DNA of 64,000 nt, taken from positions 1,488,001 through 1,552,000 of the forward strand of contig NZ_JACVAK010000001.1 in assembly GCF_014851805.1 (NCBI RefSeq), read 5' to 3'. A model generated the notes under the pieces. That model searched no databases. It was not told the DNA's origin and saw only the letters and a list, made by a program, of their open reading frames with translations. This document shows positions 10,820 through 19,146 of the stretch, in pieces; position 1 is the stretch's first letter, and every line of letters begins with the position of its first letter. A program made the position numbers and the translations under genes. The stretch is from Pseudoxanthomonas sp. PXM02 (lineage in GTDB: Bacteria > Pseudomonadota > Gammaproteobacteria > Xanthomonadales > Xanthomonadaceae).

Positions 10820-12228
10820 TCCGCTCGCTCGTCATCGGTATCGCAACGGTGCTGCTGGCCGGCTGCGTGACGGTGGGGCCGGACTACGCGGCCCCGCAGA
10901 CGGCACCGGCCACGCTGCAGCAGGCGGGCGCGGCGGACTTTGTGTCCGCCAGTCCCGTCGCCACGTGGTGGAGCCAGTTCGACGATCCGGTGCTCGACCA
11001 GCTGGTCCGCGAAGCGTTGCTGGCCAACCTGGACCTGCGCATCGCGGTGTCGCGCGTCAACGAGGCCCGTGCGGTGTTCTCCGAACGCCGGCTGGACCTG
11101 GCGCCGCACGTCACGATGGGCGTGGAAGGTACGCGCAGCAAGCAGCCGGTCGAAGGCCAGGGCCGCGTGGAGACGGACAGCTACTCCGCCGGCTTCGACG
11201 CCGCCTGGGAACTGGACCTGTTCGGCCGCGTGCGCCGCAGCGCCGAGGCCGCGCATGCGGACCTGCAGGCACAGCGCAATGACCTGCAAGCCGTGCAGGT
11301 CACCGTGGCCGCGGAAGTGGCGCGCAACTACTTCGAGTTGCGCGGCACGCAGAAGCGGCTGGACGTGTCGCGGCGCATCCTGCAGACGCTGGGCGACACG
11401 CAGCGCCTGACCGAGTCGCGCTTCGACCTGGGCGCCGGCAGCCAGCTCGAGGTGCAGAGCAGCCTCGCCCGCGTACGCGCCGTCGAAGCCGAAGTGCCGA
11501 TGCTGGAAGCCGCCGAAGGCCAGTCGCGTCATCGGCTGGCGGTGCTGGTGGGCAAGCGTCCGGGCGAACTCGATGCCGTGCTTGTCCCGCGCGAGGCGCC
11601 GGCGTTCGCCAAGGCATTGCCGATCGGCGACACCACCGAGCTGCTGCGCCAGCGTCCGGATGTCCGCGCGGCCGAACGTCGCCTGGCGGCCGCCACGGCG
11701 CGCGTCGGCGTGGCCACGGCGGACCTGTTCCCGCGGGTCAGCCTGCGTGGCTTCATCGGTTTCCTGTCCGGCGGCTGGGGCAACCTGGTCAATGGCGACA
11801 ACCGCGCCTGGCAGGTGACGCCCTCGATCAGCTGGGCCGCGTTCGACATGGGCAGCGTCCGCGCACGCCTGCGTGCGAGCGAGGCGCAGTCCGACGGCGT
11901 AGCCGCGCAGTACGAGAAGGCCGTGCTGGGCGCACTGGAGGAAACGGAGAACGCACTGCTGTCGTATGCCAAGCAGCAGGAACAGCTGAAGCTCAGGCTG
12001 GAACAATCCGTTGCCGCCCGCCGCGCAGCAGAGCTGGCCGAAGTCCGGTATCGTGCCGGCTCGTCGGACTTCCTGACCCTGCTGGACGCACAACGCACGC
12101 AACTCGCGGCGGACGATGCGTTGGCGCAGGCCGAGGCCGGCGTCAATGTCGGCGTCGTGACGATCTACAAGTCGCTGGGTGGCTGGGGCGAACAGGATGT
12201 GGCCCCCGCCATCGCCGCCTTGCCCTGA
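10813..12228 (+). CDS. RND efflux outer-membrane factor (OprM/NodT family lipoprotein)
   Basis: 471 residues. The start overlaps the SDR stop (ATGGTGA). A lipobox (LLAGC) lies at about residue 16, followed by VTVGPDYAAP, the usual mature start of OprM-type channels. Two TolC-like repeats are present, with long helical stretches (VNEARAVFSERRLDLAP; AEVRYRAGSSDFLTLLDAQRTQL). It forms the trimeric outer-membrane duct that completes the tripartite pump with the genes at 5535 and 6867. Confidence 0.94.
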   Translation: MVIRSLVIGIATVLLAGCVTVGPDYAAPQTAPATLQQAGAADFVSASPVATWWSQFDDPVLDQLVREALLANLDLRIAVSRVNEARAVFSERRLDLAPHVTMGVEGTRSKQPVEGQGRVETDSYSAGFDAAWELDLFGRVRRSAEAAHADLQAQRNDLQAVQVTVAAEVARNYFELRGTQKRLDVSRRILQTLGDTQRLTESRFDLGAGSQLEVQSSLARVRAVEAEVPMLEAAEGQSRHRLAVLVGKRPGELDAVLVPREAPAFAKALPIGDTTELLRQRPDVRAAERRLAAATARVGVATADLFPRVSLRGFIGFLSGGWGNLVNGDNRAWQVTPSISWAAFDMGSVRARLRASEAQSDGVAAQYEKAVLGALEETENALLSYAKQQEQLKLRLEQSVAARRAAELAEVRYRAGSSDFLTLLDAQRTQLAADDALAQAEAGVNVGVVTIYKSLGGWGEQDVAPAIAALP

Positions 12229-12311
12229 TCCCGTGCCGTCACACCGCCTTTCCGATAGTGCATTGCATGCTGCGCCCACGGGCGCAGCCCACCCCTGATC
12301 GAGTGTCATCC

Positions 12312-12893
12312 GTGCCCGCTGCATATCCTCTTCCCCCGCTCACCTCCTCCCTGTCCTTCCTGCCCTCGCGCGTCGCCTCACGGCTGGCGCTCGGCGCCTT
12401 GCTGGCGATCGCCAGCGTGCAGGCCCTCGCCGCGGAACCACGCACCGCCTGGTACGTCCAGGGCGGCGCGGCCGAAGACGCCGAATCGCTGACGGTCGGC
12501 GTCAGCCGTGATTGGCGCTGGGAAAAGCAGTACCGCTACGGGCATGTCAGCGGACAGTGGCAGGGCGAAGTCGGTCGCTGGCACAGCGACAGCGAGAACA
12601 GCACCCAGCTGGGCGTGACGCCGGCCCTGCGCTGGCGCCCGAACGGCTGGAGCGACGGCTGGTTCGTCGAGGGCGGCATCGGTGTCAACGTGATCTTCCC
12701 GAAGTACAACACGCACTCGAAGGAATTCAGCACCACCTTCAACTTCGGCGACCACATCGCCGTGGGCAAGCGCTTCGGCAGCGACGACCAGCATGAGTGG
12801 TCATTGCGCTTCCAGCACTTCTCCAACGCCCGCATCAAGCGCCCGAACCCGGGCGAGAACTTCCTGCAGTTCCGTTATACGCATCGGCTGTAA
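12312..12893 (+). CDS. pagL: lipid A 3-O-deacylase, PagL family
   Basis: The open frame begins at 12258. I place the start at GTG 12312, giving 193 residues with a signal peptide ending near VQALAAEP, but an ATG at 12267 is possible. The mature part is an eight-strand beta-barrel pattern with alternating aromatic residues. The PagL catalytic signature is present near the C-terminus: His and Ser in RFQHFSNARI, followed by the conserved KRPNPGEN with a candidate catalytic Glu. The enzyme removes the 3-O acyl chain of lipid A in the outer membrane, altering endotoxicity and permeability. It directly follows the efflux channel gene (84 bases), so it may share its transcript. Confidence 0.85.
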   Translation: MPAAYPLPPLTSSLSFLPSRVASRLALGALLAIASVQALAAEPRTAWYVQGGAAEDAESLTVGVSRDWRWEKQYRYGHVSGQWQGEVGRWHSDSENSTQLGVTPALRWRPNGWSDGWFVEGGIGVNVIFPKYNTHSKEFSTTFNFGDHIAVGKRFGSDDQHEWSLRFQHFSNARIKRPNPGENFLQFRYTHRL

Positions 12894-12924
12894 GTCGCCC
12901 CTGCAAGAGGGGGTTTCGAATTGG

Positions 12925-13016
12925 GGTGTGGGAGCGACGTAAGTCGCGATCGGGGCGGATCGGTGCCAGTGCTGCATGGCAGGCGAGACCATCGCGACTT
13001 ACGTCGCTCCCACACC
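12925..13016. repeat. REP-like doublet, copy 1 (GCGACGTAAGTCGC family)
   Basis: A 25-base perfect inverted repeat occupies 12926-12950 and 12991-13015. Each arm contains its own small hairpin, GCGAC-GTAA-GTCGC. It lies between the converging pagL and lipocalin genes. The same sequence pair occurs again at 15325-15438. The size, intergenic placement and facing arms fit REP/BIME elements. Confidence 0.8.
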
Positions 13017-13062
13017 CAACATTCCACACCTGTGGCTTCCCACGCCTGTCAGCGGGCGCGGT

Positions 13063-13614
13063 TCACCGCAGCGGCGCCGCCATGATCAACGGCTCCAGGT
13101 CGTAACCCATCGCTTCGGCCTTCGCCTTCAGCTGCTCGAACAGCGCACGATCCATCGTGGGCTCGCGCGACAGGATCCACAGGTATTCTCGGTCCGGCTC
13201 GCCGACCATCGCCCACTGGTACTCCGGATCCAGTGCGATCACCCAGTAGTCGGCCCACACCATCGGCACCCACGACAGCCAGTCGGGTGCGAACCGCACC
13301 TCCAGCCTTCCCGGATGACCTTCGACGGTGCGCGCGGTGCCGCTGGACTGGTCCATGCTGCCGTCCTTCGTGCGGCACGCGTTGAGCACGCCGATCTTGC
13401 CGGGCCCGTCGAGCGAATAGCGCGCGGTGATGTCGCCCACGCACTGGCGCTGGAAGAACATCGGCAGGTGCGCGATCTCGTGCCACTGGCCGGCGTAGCG
13501 CGAGATGTCGAGCTGCGGCACCGAGGTGACCGGTTCGGCCGCTTGCGCAGCGAACACGCTGGCACCCAGGCACAGCGCAAGCGCCACTCTGGAAGAGAAG
13601 GATCGGCGTGTCAT
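13063..13614 (-). CDS. periplasmic/outer-membrane lipocalin (Blc-like)
   Basis: 183 residues from ATG 13614, with AAGGAG 7 bases upstream. A Sec signal peptide ends at about residue 25 (VFAAQAAEP); there is no lipobox Cys, unlike E. coli Blc. Bacterial lipocalin signatures follow: DISRYAGQWHEIAHLPMFFQ near the start, WADYWVIALDPEYQWAMVGEP in the middle and YLWILSREP. It should form an eight-strand barrel that binds lipids or other hydrophobic molecules. The role is probably envelope lipid handling, which is inference from the family. Confidence 0.9.
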   Translation of the reverse strand: MTRRSFSSRVALALCLGASVFAAQAAEPVTSVPQLDISRYAGQWHEIAHLPMFFQRQCVGDITARYSLDGPGKIGVLNACRTKDGSMDQSSGTARTVEGHPGRLEVRFAPDWLSWVPMVWADYWVIALDPEYQWAMVGEPDREYLWILSREPTMDRALFEQLKAKAEAMGYDLEPLIMAAPLR

Positions 13615-13671
13615 CGGTTCACTCCTTTACGGCGATGGACAGGACGCAGTCCCTACGGCGCAGAAAGAGAA

Positions 13672-13702
13672 GCGGATGCATCCTGCGTTGGGATGCACCC
13701 GC
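13672..13702 (-). terminator. probable terminator of the BON-domain gene
   Basis: GCGGATGCATCC and GGATGCACCCGC form an imperfect hairpin just past the stop of the minus-strand BON gene. A pyrimidine-rich tract (CTTCTCTTTCTG) follows on that strand. Confidence 0.5.
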
Positions 13703-13728
13703 TTCGTGCCACACCTCGGGATGAGGAT

Positions 13729-14082
13729 TTACTTCGAGGCGAGGGTCAGGCCACCGGCCTCGACCGACTTCACGCCCTTGATCTGCTTGGCGACGGCGAC
13801 CGCCTTGTCCTTCTGCGACTGGTTGGCAACCGCGCCCGTCAGCGTCACCACCCCATCGACCGTCTCGACCTTGATGTCGAGGCCGGACACGTTCTCGGTG
13901 GCCAGCAGGTCGGCCTTCACCTTGGTGGTGATCCAGGTATCGGTCACCGGCTGGTTCGAATCATTCTGCGCGTTCTCTTCCGGCTCGTTCGGCGGATTGG
14001 CCGCCATGACGTGCGAAGCGGAGAACAGCAGCGCCGTCGACAGGGCGGCGGCAAGCAACGAACGGGTCTTCAAGGTTTTCAT
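13729..14082 (-). CDS. periplasmic BON-domain protein (OsmY-like)
   Basis: 117 residues from ATG 14082, with an AGGAG site. A signal peptide is cleaved after SASHVMAA at about residue 28, followed by an Asn/Glu/Pro-rich linker. One BON domain (about 45-115) shows ITTKVKADLLA and VVTLTGAVANQSQKDKAVAVA. BON domains bind phospholipid surfaces. E. coli OsmY has two copies, so this is a single-domain version. It is likely an envelope stress protein. It sits alone between the lipocalin and an oxidoreductase, with its own terminator. Confidence 0.88.
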   Translation of the reverse strand: MKTLKTRSLLAAALSTALLFSASHVMAANPPNEPEENAQNDSNQPVTDTWITTKVKADLLATENVSGLDIKVETVDGVVTLTGAVANQSQKDKAVAVAKQIKGVKSVEAGGLTLASK

Positions 14083-14251
14083 GATCTTTCTCCTGGTCGT
14101 GTTGCGTGCCGAGTGTCGGCGCCGATGCAGAAAACACGCGTGAAATCATGCCGGCGGTTAAGCTTGGCGTTGCACGGGGTTCATGCACGTGCACACGAAG
14201 TCAACGCGCGCATTCCGGTACGATGACCGTCCGCATGAGGATGCACCGCGC

Positions 14252-15292
14252 ATGGACACACCGCTCAACGTCGCACTGGTCGGCTACGGTTTCGTCGGCA
14301 AGGTTTTCCATGCACCCCTGATCCAGGCCACACCCGGCCTGCGGCTGCACACGGTCGTGTCGCGCGATGCCGCCAAGGTGCACGCCGACTGGCCCGATAC
14401 CGCGGTGACGCCGGATGCGCACGCGGCGTTTGCCGATCCGGCCGTGGACCTGGTCGTGATTGCCTCACCCAACGACTCGCATGCGCCGCTGGCGATCGCC
14501 GCCCTGAACCAGGGCAAGCACGTGGTGGTCGACAAGCCGTTCACGCTGACACTGCAGGAAGCGCAGGACGTGATCGCCGCATCAGAACGGGTGGGCCGTC
14601 TCGTCAGCGTCTTCCAGAACCGGCGCTGGGATGCCGACTTCCTTACCGTGCAGCGATTGATCGAAGAAGGCGCCCTTGGGCGCGTAGCGGAATTCCACTC
14701 GCACTTCGACCGCTTCCGTCGCGTCGTGCAGGACCGCTGGCGCGAGCGCGGCGAACCCGGCGGCGGCCTCTGGTACGACCTCGGCCCGCACCTGCTGGAC
14801 CAGGCCGTGCACCTGTTCGGCCTGCCGCAGGCGATCAACGCCGACATCGCGCGGTTGCGCGACGGCGCACAGGCACCGGACTATTTCGACGTGACCCTGC
14901 GCTATCCGGGACACCGCGCGATCCTGCATGCCTCCGCACTCGTCGCCGGCAATGGACTGCGCTTCGCCGTGCACGGCACCCGTGGCAGCTACCTCAAGCA
15001 TGGGCTGGACGCCCAGGAAGACCAGCTGCGCGCCGGCATGGTGCCCGGTACGCCAGGATGGGGGGTCGATCCGCGTTCCGGCGAATTGGTGCAGGAGCGC
15101 GATGGCCGGCTCGTGACGGAGGTCGCCCGTGCCGAGCACGGCGACTATCGGGCGTACTACGCCGGCATGCGCGACGCGATCCTGCACGGTGGCCCGGTAC
15201 CGGTGACACCGCAGAAGGCACTGGAGGTCATGCGGTTGATCGAGCTGGGAGCGCGCAGCAGCGAGGAACGCCGCGAGATCGCGCTGGGCTGA
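14252..15292 (+). CDS. Gfo/Idh/MocA-family NAD(P)-dependent oxidoreductase
   Basis: 346 residues from ATG 14252, where the family N-terminus begins (VALVGYGFVGKVFHAP); the upstream 23 codons look non-coding. The Rossmann domain covers about 1-120, with the conserved DKPFTLTLQEAQ segment containing the active-site Lys region. The C-terminal alpha/beta domain contains WYDLGPHLLDQAVHLFG, with the usual catalytic Asp and His. It resembles YdgJ/scyllo-inositol dehydrogenase-like members. The substrate, probably a sugar or cyclitol, is not determined by sequence. Confidence 0.9.
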   Translation: MDTPLNVALVGYGFVGKVFHAPLIQATPGLRLHTVVSRDAAKVHADWPDTAVTPDAHAAFADPAVDLVVIASPNDSHAPLAIAALNQGKHVVVDKPFTLTLQEAQDVIAASERVGRLVSVFQNRRWDADFLTVQRLIEEGALGRVAEFHSHFDRFRRVVQDRWRERGEPGGGLWYDLGPHLLDQAVHLFGLPQAINADIARLRDGAQAPDYFDVTLRYPGHRAILHASALVAGNGLRFAVHGTRGSYLKHGLDAQEDQLRAGMVPGTPGWGVDPRSGELVQERDGRLVTEVARAEHGDYRAYYAGMRDAILHGGPVPVTPQKALEVMRLIELGARSSEERREIALG

Positions 15293-15324
15293 GGAGGTCA
15301 GCGTCAGGAGTGCCTTGATGTACG

Positions 15325-15438
15325 GGTGTGGGAGCGACGTAAGTCGCGATGGACGATCGCGGTAGCCTAAGGCCCACCTTTCGACAGATCTTCCTAGCAT
15401 CGATCAGAAAGCATCGCGACTTACGTCGCTCCCACACC
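15325..15438. repeat. REP-like doublet, copy 2 (GCGACGTAAGTCGC family)
   Basis: Arms at 15325-15350 and 15413-15438 are exact inverse copies of each other and match the doublet at 12925-13016, with a different spacer of about 62 bases. It again lies between converging genes (oxidoreductase and HAD phosphatase). Confidence 0.8.
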
Positions 15439-15454
15439 GATTACCCCATCGGCC

Positions 15455-16051
15455 TCACGCCACCGCTTCCCCGCGATACGTCCGGTAGTGCGCCATCGCC
15501 AGCATGGCGAGGTCCTCGTGCGTATCGCCATAGGCATGCACGGCGCTATACGCCTGCGGGTCGCACAGGGCGCGTACGCGGCGCACCTTCTCCTCGCCCA
15601 CGCATTGCGCACCCGCATACCCGCGGATGCGACCACCACGCTCGGCGAGCACCGAGCACAACAGTTCGACACCCTGCATCGCGCACCAGGGGGCCAGGTA
15701 GACGTCCAGACCACCGGAGACGACCACGACCCGGTCGCCACGATCACGATGCCATTGCAGGCGCGCCATCGCCTCAGGCCGCAGTACGCCCGGCAACACG
15801 TCACGCGCGAACGCCTCACCCTGCATGCGCAGGCGCGCCGCGTCCACGCCGCGCAGTCCGACCTGCACGATGCTCGCCCGCGTCGGATTGCCCGCTATCC
15901 AGCCACGCCGGTAACCGAACACCACCGGCGCCAGCAGCACACCGCCGAACAGCAACCTCGGCCGCGCCACCGCATAACGCATGAAGTCCGGAAACGTCTC
16001 GCGTGTGGTCAGCGTGCCGTCGAAATCGAACAGGGCCAGATCCACCGTCAT
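15455..16051 (-). CDS. HAD-superfamily phosphatase (subfamily IB)
   Basis: 198 residues starting at ATG 16051, which overlaps the soxR stop by four bases (ATGA), so it is co-translated with soxR. HAD motif I is DFDGTLT (residues 9-15), the Ser/Thr motif II lies in VVVVSGG, and the closing acidic motif is [10 protein letters not shown]. Length and motifs match phosphoserine phosphatase-like HAD-IB hydrolases, which dephosphorylate small metabolites. The physiological substrate is unknown. A start inside the long upstream frame would run through soxR and is not credible. Confidence 0.88.
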   Translation of the reverse strand: MTVDLALFDFDGTLTTRETFPDFMRYAVARPRLLFGGVLLAPVVFGYRRGWIAGNPTRASIVQVGLRGVDAARLRMQGEAFARDVLPGVLRPEAMARLQWHRDRGDRVVVVSGGLDVYLAPWCAMQGVELLCSVLAERGGRIRGYAGAQCVGEEKVRRVRALCDPQAYSAVHAYGDTHEDLAMLAMAHYRTYRGEAVA

Positions 16052-16509
16052 GCCTCTTCCAGCAGGCGCGCACCCGGACCGTCCTCGCCCAGTTCGTCCC
16101 ACGGGTTGCGCAGCGGGCAGACCTTCAGCGACAGGCAGCCGCAGCCGATGCAGCCTTCCATCTGGTCGCGCAGCCGGGTCAGGCTGGCGATGCGCGCATC
16201 GAGCGCGTCGCGCCAGCGCGCGGAGAGCTTCTTCCAGTCCGCCGCCGTGGGCGTGCGGTTCTCGGGCAGCGACGACAGCGCGGCCTGGATTTCCGCCAGC
16301 GGAATGCCAGTGCGCTGCGCCACCTTGATCACCGCCACGCGGCGCAGGACCTCGCGCGGATAGCGACGCTGGTTGCCCGCGTTGCGCCAGCTGTGGATCA
16401 GGCCCTTGGCCTCGTAGAAGTGCAGCGTGGACACCGCCACGCCGGCGCGTGCCGCCACCTGGCCGACGGTGAGCTCTGTCTCGATACGGGGATGCGGTGT
16501 TCCGGGCAT
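16048..16509 (-). CDS. soxR: redox-sensitive transcriptional activator SoxR
   Basis: 153 residues. The MerR-type helix-turn-helix at the N-terminus ([24 protein letters not shown]) is followed by a dimerisation helix and the diagnostic [2Fe-2S] cluster loop [12 protein letters not shown] with all four Cys. SoxR senses redox-cycling compounds by cluster oxidation and activates promoters that have over-long spacers. A perfect SoxR box lies 10 bases upstream in the divergent gap. The HAD phosphatase gene is translationally coupled downstream. Confidence 0.97.
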   Translation of the reverse strand: MPGTPHPRIETELTVGQVAARAGVAVSTLHFYEAKGLIHSWRNAGNQRRYPREVLRRVAVIKVAQRTGIPLAEIQAALSSLPENRTPTAADWKKLSARWRDALDARIASLTRLRDQMEGCIGCGCLSLKVCPLRNPWDELGEDGPGARLLEEA

Positions 16510-16515
16510 GGCGGG

Positions 16516-16546
16516 TTGACCTCAAGATTGCTTGAGGTTCTACCCT
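16516..16546 (+). promoter_or_regulatory. SoxR-regulated promoter with 19-bp spacer
   Basis: CCTCAAGATTGCTTGAGG at 16520-16537 is a perfect 7+4+7 palindrome and matches the known soxS operator outside its centre. It lies between TTGACC (-35, 16516-16521) and TACCCT (-10, 16541-16546), separated by exactly 19 bases, the stretched spacing that MerR-family activators correct. Reading rightward, it drives the FMN reductase gene that starts 30 bases on. Confidence 0.88.
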
Positions 16547-16575
16547 GCACTCCTGTTCTCCCGCAAGTGCGACCG

Positions 16576-17148
16576 ATGTCCGATCCCCTGCACCTGGCGC
16601 TGCTGTACGGCAGCACACGCGAAGGCCGCTTCTGCAGCACCGTGGCCGACTGGCTGCGGACGCAGTTGGACCGGCGCAACGACTACACGATCGATGCGAT
16701 CGATCCGGCCCTGCTCGACCTGCCCCATCGCCACGGCGCGGTGCCCAGTGCCGACCTGGTGAATCTGCAACAACGCATCTGGCGTGCCGACGCCTTCGTG
16801 GTGGTGGTGCCGGAGTACAATCACGGCTATCCCGCCGCGCTGAAGTTCGTGATCGATTCGGTCCAGGCCCACTGGCAGGCCAAACCGGTCGCGTTCGTCG
16901 CCTACGGGGGCCACAGCGGCGGTGTCCGCGCAGCCGAACAGCTGCGCCAGGTGTTCTCCGGCCTGCATGCCGTGCCGATCCGCGATGGCGTGTACTTCAG
17001 CCAGGCCTGGGACCGTTTCGATGCCGCCGGCAGACCGCACGCTGCCGACGCCAGCGAGCGGGCCGCGCGACGCATGCTGGACCAACTCGCCTGGTACGGG
17101 CACGCGCTGCGGCAGGCGCGCGCCGCCTGGCCCTATCCCGCCGGTTGA
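16576..17148 (+). CDS. NAD(P)H-dependent FMN reductase family flavoprotein
   Basis: 190 residues. The N-terminal LALLYGSTREGRF is the flavin phosphate-binding loop of the NADPH-dependent FMN reductase (flavodoxin-like) family. VVVVPEYNHGYPAALKFVIDS is the second signature, and YGGHSGGVRAAEQLR follows. Such enzymes reduce FMN, quinones or azo/nitro compounds at the expense of NAD(P)H. The SoxR-type promoter directly upstream implies induction by redox-active agents, which fits a detoxifying quinone-reductase-like role. Confidence 0.92.
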   Translation: MSDPLHLALLYGSTREGRFCSTVADWLRTQLDRRNDYTIDAIDPALLDLPHRHGAVPSADLVNLQQRIWRADAFVVVVPEYNHGYPAALKFVIDSVQAHWQAKPVAFVAYGGHSGGVRAAEQLRQVFSGLHAVPIRDGVYFSQAWDRFDAAGRPHAADASERAARRMLDQLAWYGHALRQARAAWPYPAG

Positions 17149-17186
17149 AGCCGGCAGATCTTGACGCGCGGCGCGACCGCGCCACG

Positions 17187-19046
17187 ATGGACCGACCGAT
17201 GTTCCGATTCTTCGAAACCCGCATCAATCCGTACCCCAAGGGCGAGCCGACCACGCCGCCGCGGAAACTGCTGCCGTTCCTGCTGCACTACTCGCGGCCG
17301 CTGCTGCCGTGGCTGATCGTGATGTCGGTGCTGACCGGCGTGATCTCCGCGCTAGAAATCGCCTTCTTCGACTACATGGGCCAGCTGGTCGACTGGATGG
17401 GCAGCACGGGCCGCGACAGCTTCCTGCAGGTGCACGGCGAGCGCCTGCTGTGGATGGGCGTGCTGGTGGTGGTGGCCTACCCGCTGCTGGTCCTGGTGCA
17501 GTCGCTGGTCATCCACCAGACCATCTTCGGCAACTACCCGATGATCGCCCGCTGGCTGTCGCACCGCTACCTGCTGCGGCAGAGCGTGGGCTTCTTCCAG
17601 GACGAGTTCGCCGGCCGCATCTCGCAGAAGGTCATGCAGACCGCACTGTCGATCCGCGAGACGGTGATGAAGCTGATGGACGTGTTCGTCTACGTCGTCG
17701 TCTACTTCGTCGGCACCGTCGTGCTGGTCGCACAGGCCGACGTGTGGCTGGTGTTGCCGCTCGTGGTCTGGCTGGTCAGCTACCTGTTGCTGGTGTTCCA
17801 CTTCGTGCCGCGCCTGCAGAAGGTGTCGATGGCGCAGTCCGACGCGCGCGCGCAGATGACGGGCCGCATCGTCGACAGCTACACCAACATCCAGACCATC
17901 AAGCTGTTCGCCCACACCATGCGCGAGCAGGACTACGCGCGCGGCGCCATGGACGAATTCATGGTCACGGTGCACGCGCAGATGCGCCTGGTCACCCAGC
18001 TGACCGTGGCGCTACACACGCTCAATGCCTTCCTGCTGGCCAGCGTGGCCGGCGTTGCGATCTGGGCGTGGCTGCAGTCGTCCATCTCAATGGGCGCGAT
18101 CGCGGTCGCCATCGCACTGGTGATGCGCATCCGCTCGATGTCCGACTGGATCCTGTGGGAAGTCGCCGGTCTGTTCGAAAACATCGGCACCGTCGAGGAC
18201 GGCATGGGCACGCTGGCGCAGCCGCTGGCCATTGCCGATGCGAAGGACGCGAAAGACCTGACCGTTACCCAGGGCGAGATCCGCTTCGACCACGTCCAGT
18301 TCCACTACGGGCGCGAGGCGAAGGTGATCGACGACCTGTCGCTGACCATCAGGCCGGGCGAGAAGGTCGGCATCGTCGGTCGCTCCGGCGCGGGCAAGTC
18401 GACGCTGGTCAACCTGCTGCTGCGCTTCTACGACGTGGAGGGTGGTCGCATCCTGATCGACGACCAGGAGGTCTCGCACGTGACCCAGGAATCGCTGCGC
18501 CGGAACATCGGCATGGTCACCCAGGACACCTCGCTGCTGCACCGCTCGATCCGCGACAACATCCGCTACGGCCGTCCCGATGCGACCGAAGCGGAACTGC
18601 TGGAAGCCTCGCAGCGCGCACATGCCGATGAATTCATCCAGGGCCTGACGGACGCCAAGGGTCGCAGCGGCTACGACACACAGGTGGGCGAGCGCGGCGT
18701 GAAACTGTCCGGCGGCCAGCGCCAGCGCGTGGCCATCGCGCGCGTGCTGCTGAAGGACGCGCCGATCCTGGTGCTGGACGAAGCCACGTCGGCGCTGGAC
18801 TCGGAAGTCGAAGCCGCCATCCAGGAGCAGTTGTACGCATTGATGGAAGGCAAGACCGTCATCGCCATCGCGCACCGCCTGTCCACCATCGCCGTGCTCG
18901 ACCGCTTGATCGTGATGGACGGCGGCCGCGTGATCGAAAGCGGCAGCCATGAGGAACTGCTGCAACAGGACGGCCTGTACGCCGCCCTGTGGCGTCGGCA
19001 GTCCGGCGGCTTCATCGGCGTGGATCTGGAAGACGCCGAGGCTTGA
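17187..19046 (+). CDS. ABC multidrug exporter, fused membrane and ATPase domains
   Basis: 619 residues from ATG 17187; ATG 17199 is an alternative, and an upstream TTG overlapping the reductase stop is less likely. Residues 30-320 hold six membrane helices of an exporter-type domain. The ATPase half shows Walker A GRSGAGKST, signature LSGGQRQRVAIAR, Walker B ILVLDEATSALDS and the AHRLS switch His. Two copies would make a full pump. It lies 38 bases after the FMN reductase, so the SoxR-type promoter probably controls both, coupling redox detoxification to export. The substrate is unknown. Confidence 0.93.
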   Translation: MDRPMFRFFETRINPYPKGEPTTPPRKLLPFLLHYSRPLLPWLIVMSVLTGVISALEIAFFDYMGQLVDWMGSTGRDSFLQVHGERLLWMGVLVVVAYPLLVLVQSLVIHQTIFGNYPMIARWLSHRYLLRQSVGFFQDEFAGRISQKVMQTALSIRETVMKLMDVFVYVVVYFVGTVVLVAQADVWLVLPLVVWLVSYLLLVFHFVPRLQKVSMAQSDARAQMTGRIVDSYTNIQTIKLFAHTMREQDYARGAMDEFMVTVHAQMRLVTQLTVALHTLNAFLLASVAGVAIWAWLQSSISMGAIAVAIALVMRIRSMSDWILWEVAGLFENIGTVEDGMGTLAQPLAIADAKDAKDLTVTQGEIRFDHVQFHYGREAKVIDDLSLTIRPGEKVGIVGRSGAGKSTLVNLLLRFYDVEGGRILIDDQEVSHVTQESLRRNIGMVTQDTSLLHRSIRDNIRYGRPDATEAELLEASQRAHADEFIQGLTDAKGRSGYDTQVGERGVKLSGGQRQRVAIARVLLKDAPILVLDEATSALDSEVEAAIQEQLYALMEGKTVIAIAHRLSTIAVLDRLIVMDGGRVIESGSHEELLQQDGLYAALWRRQSGGFIGVDLEDAEA

Positions 19047-19050
19047 AGTC

Positions 19051-19078
19051 CTTCTCCCCGTACAACGGGGGAGAGGGC
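19051..19078. repeat. palindrome downstream of the ABC exporter
   Basis: CTCCCCG-TACAA-CGGGGGAG with purine/pyrimidine flanks begins 5 bases after the stop. It may be a REP-like repeat or an auxiliary transcript-end hairpin. Confidence 0.4.
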
Positions 19079-19095
19079 TTCCTTCCAGGGTAGAA

Positions 19096-19130
19096 ACAAA
19101 AAAGCCGCCGGTGTCCCGGCGGCTTTTCTT
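19096..19130. terminator. bidirectional Rho-independent terminator
   Basis: AAAAGCCGCCGG (19100-19111), loop TGTC and CCGGCGGCTTTT (19116-19127). The A-run before and the T-run after serve both the rightward ABC exporter and the leftward membrane protein gene. Confidence 0.88.
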
Positions 19131-19146
19131 TACGCTTGAGCGCAGC

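Noticed and set aside
12905..12925. GGGTTTCGAA stretch resembling a tRNA T-arm
   Set aside because: No acceptor stem, anticodon arm or CCA end can be formed around it; it borders the REP doublet.
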